A stretch of 52,609 nt of DNA from Condylostoma magnum. Taxonomy: Eukaryota; Ciliophora; Heterotrichea; Heterotrichida; Condylostomatidae. The notes below the pieces were generated by a model, which did not search any database, was not told the origin of the DNA, and saw only the letters and a program-made list of their open reading frames with translations. Positions within the stretch are counted from its first letter, which is position 1. Each line of letters opens with the position of its first letter. Made by a program: the position numbers and the translations under genes. Below are positions 45,123-52,609 of the stretch, one piece after another. Where the stretch lies: NCBI GenBank assembly GCA_920105805.1, contig CAKKTI010000105.1:3601-56209 (forward strand). Direction: 5' to 3'.

Positions 45123-48100
45123 CTAACCATCTGATGAAGTAGATCTTGCTTATGTATTAGCATTTTGTTTTGCTTCTTAAAACTAATTTGTAGCAAATAA
45201 TTTACGCTTGAAAATACTCTTATAGATATTATTGATATTAAGTGTCTTTTTTATCAATCTATTTTACCTATTATTGGGCTCGCTTCTATGTTGAAATTCT
45301 AATAATTTTAAATCCTCATCCATATAAGAGCCCTTATATAATTTTTCTTCAATAATATCTTTCATATTATCAAACGTTCTATCTCTATTATCTTTTCTCA
45401 AAAAGGAGATGGATTCTTATAAAGCTTTGAAATAATTATAAGCAAAGTAAAAAACTCAGAAAGCTAAGAAATAAACATTTGCAACCACCATAATAAAAAA
45501 TAGTAATAAGGCGAAATTAGAGCTTAAATCAACAGTTAAGTAATACAGCCCACAATAGATTGTTATAGTTGCTACTAATATGCCTTTAACTTCTATTCTA
45601 TTCAATAATTTACTGCAATAAGGACTCCATTAGAACTAAAGGTATAAAAACACAATTAAGGTAAGTAGGGCAATTAAAGCCTAAGCTGGTATTGAAATAG
45701 TATTGAAAAACACTTGAATTCCTATAACTAAGACTTTCCTATAAAAAATCACAAATTCCCAGAAGAATTAACCTTTCTTAAAGCCGTTGTAAAGAAATCC
45801 AAATCGTATTTTATTGTCTAAGTTGTTTAGTTTTCTATCAATCTTTTTAATCAAATAAGCAAGCATTAATAGAGGCAATGCGAAGGTCCATACTCCTATC
45901 ATTGGAAGACCAATAAGTAGTCCGTAATAAATATGCTTATCATCCCAACATTCTATCTCTAGATCACTTATCAAATAATCTCCTTAGTCCTCGATTTCAA
46001 TACAATTAAAAAGCTTAAAAGAATTCTTTGTTACAGTCGGCATCACTAAAAAGTATAAAATGACTATAGTAGCAATATGCTATTTCTTCATATAACTCCA
46101 ATCTTTTTTCATATAGCAATAGGATACCCAAAACAGAGTTGCTGATAATGATAATATAAGGGGTAACAGTGCAAAAAATATTAACTTTGAGTAGTAAACA
46201 TCTTCGTTAAATGTTTTACTATCAAAATCAGCAATAAAGCAATCAAAGGAGAATATTTAATCTGTTGAATTTCCTGTTTATTTTTAGATTTCAAACATAT
46301 CTTAGACTAATTCCGGCCATTATAAGTTAAACTATGTTGTTATAAGCACAAGCTATAGGTAATTAGTAAGAATTTTGATTTGTATTGAGTGGATTTGTTT
46401 AGGCCTCAATGCAGAATTAATAGTAGTTTTTACCATAATAGAGCATACAATAATTCCTACAATAATCATTCCTATTATTTAAATTGCGTTAATTTCTTCA
46501 TCAGGACAACTTCCACAATTATTTTCTGATGTTCTAGTATAATTTTTATCACAACTTTGACACATATTACCTTTATATCCTTCACTGCATTCCCCTGTAA
46601 AGCTGGTATTATCTGGAGATCCAATGCAAGCATCTTGATTAGGGCACTTATAGAACAAATCAGTAGAATCACTAGACCTCCAATACCCTTCTTTAGGGTA
46701 CATTTTATCAAGACCTAAGCATCTTGCCTCACTAGGGCATTATTAGCATAAGTTGTTTACATCTAAGCTGTATGTGCCGGCAAGGCAGGGAAGACAACTT
46801 TTTTCTAGCTTATACTCTCCTCTGATGCATTACCTTAATTGGAATTTGATATAAGCTGTATCATAAGCTTAATCTTAAGCATTTGGATAGTTTTACTTTT
46901 AAGCATCAATAGCTAAGGTATGCAAGGTCAAATAGATTGTTGAGCCAGGAGGTGCGTTTATCTGATAATTGATCACTTTTGCTACGCCTCTATCAATCAG
47001 AAATTTATTTTAACCAAGTATGTTAACATCATCATCTACTTTATTAAGATTTATTATTAATTCTTAGTTTGGTAAAGTTACAAGCTTATTGTAATGATCT
47101 AGTAGATGAATCGTTAATGTATCTTATATAATTTATCCTGGAGGAATATTTTTTATGGTTTATATGATTGGGAAATAATCAGAATCATCCTTGCTGTATT
47201 CTAATATCGTTGAATCCTAAACTACTCTCATTTGAATTTAAAAAGATGCTATGTCAACCCCATAATGTTAAGCATAGTTATCCAGGAAGGTGTTTTACTG
47301 TAGCTTTGGTCTAGTCGGGGTTCAATATACTGCTCCACCTATATTGCCTGATTCATTTTAAGTAAAATTGCTATTAGATATTTATAGTTAGCATACATTT
47401 TACTTAAATACCATTTATTAGTCACATGATAGAGATAATGCACCTCCTTTATCAAGTGATCTATTTTGTATAAAACTTGAGTTATCTATTTAAATATTAG
47501 TGTCTTAGGAATATATAGCTCCTCCTTATATAGATGTGTTATTTTAAAATAGCGATTGGCTTATGATTAAATCTATTTCTGAACTTACAAAATCCCTGAT
47601 AATACCAATCCCTCCTCCGATACTTTCACTTATATTATCGATAAAGTTGGTTCCAATAATCTAAGTTTTATCAGAATTGTATAATTCGACTCCTACAGAA
47701 GTTATACTTCTCCCCCTTAAAAATTTACTACCCAATATTATTGTTTCTTCTAGCCCTTCGCCATGTAAGGCAGCCCCTTCAAAATTTTCAACTATTACAT
47801 TATCTAAATTTATTTTGCCCTTGTTCATAAATACAACAGAGCCTCCGTTTTTTGCAACAACATTTTTAAAATGCGTATTTTTAATTGTAAGCTAGGAAGC
47901 AAGATTTGAAGCAATTGCACCTCCATAAAAGTCAGTCTTTATATTATAGAAATAAGTATCATTAATTTCTAAGATACTATTAGTTAAAATGATTGCTCCT
48001 CCATTTGAGTCATTATTATAGCCGTTTAAGAATTAGGAATTATTTTAAATTTTAACATTGCTTCAAAGTGAAATTACTAGAAAAGAAGAATATTTGCCCT

Positions 48101-51100
48101 ACTAGTTTCTTAATTAAGTATTATCTATGGTTAAATTCGAATTTAAAACGTCTATACCTGGATTAAATTGTGCTGCAGTATTGCTATCAATAATGGAATC
48201 TTTAATTTAAACATTGGATTCTGAGATATAAATTATATTCTTATCAATACTACTGTTATTCCAAAATTCACAATTATTAAAGTATTACTCATAGGTTTGA
48301 TTTTATATAAAATATGCTACAGAACCAACTTTTCCAGCTTCATTGGCTTAAAACTTACAATTATTTAAGTTTACTTATGAGTTATTTGATACATAAAGTG
48401 CGCCTCCATAATTGGCGAAATTTTATTCGAATAAGCAATTGGAACACTCAAAATAAGAATCTAATATGATATAGACAGCTGCTCCATTATTATATTATAC
48501 ACTTAAACGATTATTCTTAAATTCAATATCTTCTGCAATTACTTATCCCTGTTATACTACATTTATAGCATTATTGTTATTAGTAAACTTGCAATTAGTA
48601 AGAAAGACCTGGCATTAAGCAATTCTTAATTATTCTTAGCTATTTGATATAAAATTACTATTTCTTATTCATATGATTGATTCGTCAAATGAGCTTAATA
48701 ATATTGATTATGACAAAGGATTGTTTTACTCTACTGTTATATTATTAATAATCAATATCTTCGATTTGGAAGAATATGATCCAAGTAATACTGATATGCT
48801 TCCATTATTGTTAGTAAACAATGAATTTCTAATATCAAGAACTCCACTGGCATGCTCATCTCTTATCGGAGCTCCATTACTTACAGTAATACTATCTATA
48901 ACAAGGTCGTCTAGAACTGAGGAGGAAATAATTACAGTACTTTATACATGCAATATTCCCGATTAATTTGCAATACCATTTTTAAACTCACAGTGCTATA
49001 TCATCAACTCAATTCCTGAAGATACTGAGTTTCCTTATATCAAAATTGCTCCTGAAACCCCTACATTGAAATCATAATCAATGAAATTGGTATTCTCAAT
49101 CTCAATTCATTCATCAGTTCCCTCTGTTTAAATCTTGATAACTCCTAAAGTAGAATGAGATGATTTTATGTTTTCAAATTCATTATTAAATATCCGTAGT
49201 TAATTAATATTCTCAAAATCAATGCAAGATTTATCAAACTCTGTAATATTTTTGAACTGATTATTTTCGAATCTCACCTCTTTTACTTTCTAAATTAAAA
49301 TAGCTCCTACTCCCATAAAATTTTAAAGATTTGTCCATTTTGAATCCTTAACTACCACACTATTTGATGTTTGTATTGTCAGGAACGATTAAGAGTTACT
49401 ATTTCCTTCTAGTTAATCAAAAGTAATATTAAGCAGACTAATATCATTGGCATCAATTAAACTAATATTTGGAAAACCTTTAGTACATGTTATTTAATTG
49501 ATACTTAGATTTTAAATTGTGATAGATGTATTTTAATCAATAGCGAATATTGATTAGCATTCAATTTAATCTATTAATGGATAATCTCTTTCATTGTATA
49601 GTGTACCTTTGAAATAGACATCATTAATTTTGTCATTTATAATATTACGATTCTCAGAATCCCTTATGTTCTTCAGTGTTACGCCTTCAAATGACAAATG
49701 AGCTCTTTGATTAGATTTTAAAACAGATGAACAAATTGAATCCTCAACTGTTAAATTCTAAAACACAGCTTTTCTTGGATTAATAAATGCTTCTATTGTT
49801 ATTACTTTGTCATTTTTTACATCTTAACTTATATAGTAATCACCAATAGTTTATAAGTCAGTAAACTAGCTATAAGTGAATTCAATAATAGCATCACTAA
49901 CAACATAGCAGTTCTTTATGCTTATATTAGTCGCTTAGATTTCTTATTAAAACTGTGATGACTTAAACTTTACTAGTGATGAGTAAGAAAAAACATCTTC
50001 GAATTCTAAATCATTGATAATTATTTATGAGAGGTTTACAATATTAGAATTACTCTCAATTTCTTTATAAGAGTATTCAAGCTCTGAATCATCAAATTGG
50101 ATAAGTGAGTTTGAAGAAACACTTTTTGTAAACTTGCAGTTTGATATTGTAGTCTTAAATTTTGAATTTCTTATATGAAATAGGTTAGAATACTCATCTT
50201 AGTTTTCTTGATTTAAGGATACGACTTGGTTGTATGAGAAATTTACATTTTTTATTTGTAGATCTCCTATAGGATTATCAGAATATAGAAATCCTGTAGA
50301 TTTAATTCCTCTAATTACTTCAAATCCATTGTTTAATTTTTCAACATTTCCTATCTCATAATAAAATTCAGCTTACTATAGAGTAATCAGTGAATTTGTG
50401 TCTTTATTATTTGTAGAGGATTGTACAAAGTCAACATTTTAAAGAGTAATGTGAGCTTTATATCCATGAATAATCGAATTTAACTTTGTTCTAAAATTAT
50501 TAAAGCTCACATTTTCTAGATTTAATGTTTAAGATTCCTTATCTAACAAAATGAAGCTTTTGTCTAAATCTTAGCAGTCAAAAATGTACTTATTAATATC
50601 ACTTTCTTTAATGAATACTCCTTAATCTGTTATTCCATAAAATCCATACCATCAGGCTTTTGTATTTGTTGCCATACAATACTCGCACTCTTCATATTTG
50701 CAATCAAACTTATTATAGTGCTTTCCATCAAAAATAATATCTTTTATCTCTAAAATACTTCCAGAGTTACTAGGATTAAACAAAGCAGCTCCTTTTATAT
50801 TTATTGTAGCTCTGTTTTAAATACAATTATCAGCATTTTAAAACTTTTCACATAGATAAGATTGAATAGTGACTCTCTTGTTTTTATTTGATGCATCTAC
50901 TAGAAATTCACTTTATGAATCTGTAGTAATCAGGTTAAATTCTTCACTTATCAAATATATTTCTATATAACTTTCAGATATATTAAGCAATATTTCTTTC
51001 AGATCATCATAGATTTCACCATCATCAACTTCAAGCCTTCTATCTTAACCTTCTCTGACAAAAATTTTCTTTGGACTTCATTCATAGTACTACTTAACTA

Positions 51101-52322
51101 CTTTTATACAAACAGCCGCATTTGCTGTAGGAAATTTATAGGCTTAGTACCCTTCATTACAGCTATCTTGACAGGAGGGAAACTAAAGAACTTTATTAGG
51201 ATCATTGCAATCATAACAACCTTGAGACGTGCATAAATTTGAGCACTCTGTATTACAGTCAACATTGCAGTCTTAATAAAATCCATAATTGCAGTCTTAC
51301 TAATCACATTATACTCCTTACTCTTTACACTCTTAATAATTTTCTTTGGCAAGATTTTTATAGCTTTCTTCAAAATTATTATTGATTACTTAGGTGTAGT
51401 AGGCCCATTAAGACAGTTCATTATCTGAGCAGTTGCCATAGCTATAATTGCACTCTTTTGTTAGACAACTGTCAGAGCACTGATCATCTTCTTAGCAAAA
51501 GCATGGTTATTATCACTCAAAATAGCAATCTTATAAGTCATTATTACAATTTTCATTAAGACAGTCTTGATCGCAGTTTCCATCTCCTATCATTTCAGTA
51601 AAGCATCCTCTAGCACAATCTCCACACTTGTAATCTTTAAAATTGCATTTCTATGATTTTGCACAATCATCATCGCAATCACTGTTTTACATTAGAACAG
51701 GAGTACAATAAGTATCACATTAGCATGTACCACCATCTCACTCACATTCCTCTGTATTGCACTCATCATCACAGACAGAATTGTAATACAGCTCCGCTGT
51801 GCAGGCCTCTTGGCATTGTGGAGGTGTGCAATTATAATTATCAAAATCACAATCGTTGTAATAGCATTCTGGCTAGCACTCGTCATCATACAGCATCTCA
51901 TAAAAGCACGACTCAACACATCAACCTTGATCATTTAAGTCAAATCTACATTACACTGTATTGCAGGCTGAATCAGCTATACCATTGCCCAAATCCTCCA
52001 AAAAGCAATCATAATTGCAATATCCACATTTTCCTAGGTCAAATCCACACTCTCAGTAATTGCAATCCTCATCACAGACGTCATTCTCTAATAATTCTAC
52101 AGTGCATCCATACCACATGCAGTCCGGGGCACAGTCACCATTAAGAAGCTGATAGATGGGACTTTGATCCTTTTGCTAGGAATCATAAGAGCACGGAGGA
52201 ATCATACAGCTAAAATCGCAATAATCATCTTCTAACCATAAGTCAGAGCACATATAAGGGTTACAGTCAAGCTCAAGTTAAGCTTATACATAAAAGCAAA
52301 GAACACAGAAAGCTAAAAGCAT
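45123..52322 (-). CDS. Giant membrane protein: LNR repeats, beta-helix region, Cys-rich module, multi-TM tail
   Basis: Predicted 2,399 residues, one frame from ATG 52322 to TAG. MLLAFCVLCFYVQA is a signal peptide. Residues 18 to about 400 are Cys/Asp/Asn-rich repeats of Notch LNR type, e.g. NDVCDEDCNQECGFDLGKC and NSVCDDECNTEECEWDGGTC, spaced about 35-40 residues. Residues 420-1,730 are Asn/Ser/Ile/Phe-rich short repeats typical of a right-handed parallel beta-helix (pectin-lyase fold). Residues 1,820-1,950 hold a growth-factor-receptor-like Cys-rich module (CSEGYKGNMCQSC, NNCGSCPDEE). About seven hydrophobic helices follow to residue 2,300, then a basic cytosolic tail. Ciliates have large families with the last three parts; the LNR front is less usual. 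A cell-surface or cortical role is likely; function unknown. Confidence 0.8.
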
Positions 52323-52539
52323 ATTTAATATTAGAATATTGGCTTAGAAATGTGAAGGTATTGAGCTGGGATTGTATAAAATTTATTTTGATAGATTGTT
52401 ACTATTAAAGCCAAATTTATAAGGATTTATATACTCTGCCTTTATAAAAGTAGCAAATATGTTATAATTGATCTGAATTTCCAAAACTAGAGTAAAACAA
52501 CAAAGATAATTAACTAAGACATATTCAATAAATTTATTA

Positions 52540-52609
52540 TTAAGCAATATTCTCCCCCTTACTTATACTCTCAATTCTCCCATCATTTAACTCTATGATC
52601 CTATCATAT
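52540..52609 (-). CDS. ABC transporter, last residues (cut by right edge)
   Basis: The visible end reads YDRIIELNDGRIESISKGEN, followed by three consecutive TAA codons. DRIIxLxxGRIxExG is the conserved last strand-turn of ABC ATPase domains, after the H-loop, typical of ABCB and ABCC exporters. Only about 22 residues lie in the window, so the subfamily cannot be told. The next minus-strand gene starts about 220 bases further on. Confidence 0.65.
   Translation of the reverse strand, partial: YDRIIELNDGRIESISKGENIA

Noticed and set aside
51653-52144. A 163-codon plus-strand frame rich in His, Cys and Thr
   Set aside because: It lies antisense to the LNR repeats, and its composition is explained by the complement of Asp/Cys codons.

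Overview
The window is a piece of a ciliate macronuclear-type genome: AT-rich, packed with genes on both strands, and almost without introns as far as I can see. The strongest organism clue is the genetic code. In gene after gene of recognisable family, TAA and TAG sit where glutamine is expected and TGA sits where a conserved tryptophan is expected, yet all three codons also end genes. Several genes can only stop at TAG or TAA, because their frame then runs deep into a neighbour without meeting TGA. This is the triple-ambiguous code described for the heterotrich Condylostoma (NCBI table 28). Karyorelict ciliates, which also read TGA as Trp but stop only at TGA, fit less well. Because no codon is an absolute stop, every frame is 'open'. 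I chose genes by protein character, known motifs, start codons and neighbour spacing, and exact stops carry extra uncertainty.

Layout. 1-3.5 kb: a multi-pass membrane protein cut by the left edge (minus), two unrecognised minus-strand proteins and one uncertain plus-strand ORF. 3.6-9.2 kb: ankyrin-repeat protein (minus) divergent from PCNA (plus), an F-box/Cys-rich protein (minus), mitochondrial pyruvate carrier 2 (plus), an RBR-type E3 ligase (plus) and a weak minus-strand ORF. 9.3-15 kb: cytochrome P450 (plus), then four minus-strand genes in tight tandem (read right to left: Pet127-like, a small GGQ release/rescue factor, an SLC35B-type nucleotide-sugar transporter, deoxyhypusine synthase). 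15-25 kb: an SF-assemblin-like coiled coil (plus) whose stop lies one base from the stop of a giant VPS13 (minus, containing a 100-N assembly gap). 25-29 kb: stomatin-like protein 2, a probable Nudix/glutamine-amidotransferase pseudoenzyme, a PSTAIRE cyclin-dependent kinase and a PP2C phosphatase. 29-43 kb: an 8.6-kb ubiquitin-specific protease, a MYND-finger plus Aurora-like kinase, a Kelch protein, a B-box coiled-coil protein, a CCT-motif protein and a GC-richer stem-loop region that looks like an unassigned structured RNA. 43-52.6 kb: methylmalonate-semialdehyde dehydrogenase, a 2,400-residue secreted/membrane protein (Notch-type LNR repeats, long beta-helix region, Cys-rich module, multi-TM tail) and the last codons of an ABC transporter at the right edge.

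Functionally this is a housekeeping stretch: ubiquitin handling (F-box, RBR, USP, perhaps B-box), phosphorylation (CDK, Aurora-like kinase, PP2C), several mitochondrial genes (MPC2, Pet127, rescue factor, STOML2, MMSDH) and membrane-contact lipid transfer (VPS13). Gene spacing is extreme: 0, 1 and 2 bases between some neighbours, 22 and 42 bases between divergent starts, and one apparent 20-base overlap of convergent ends. The most striking single observation is that the catalytic glutamine of the GGQ motif in the release-factor-like gene is itself encoded by TAA. I found no mobile element, viral relic, CRISPR array or tRNA.
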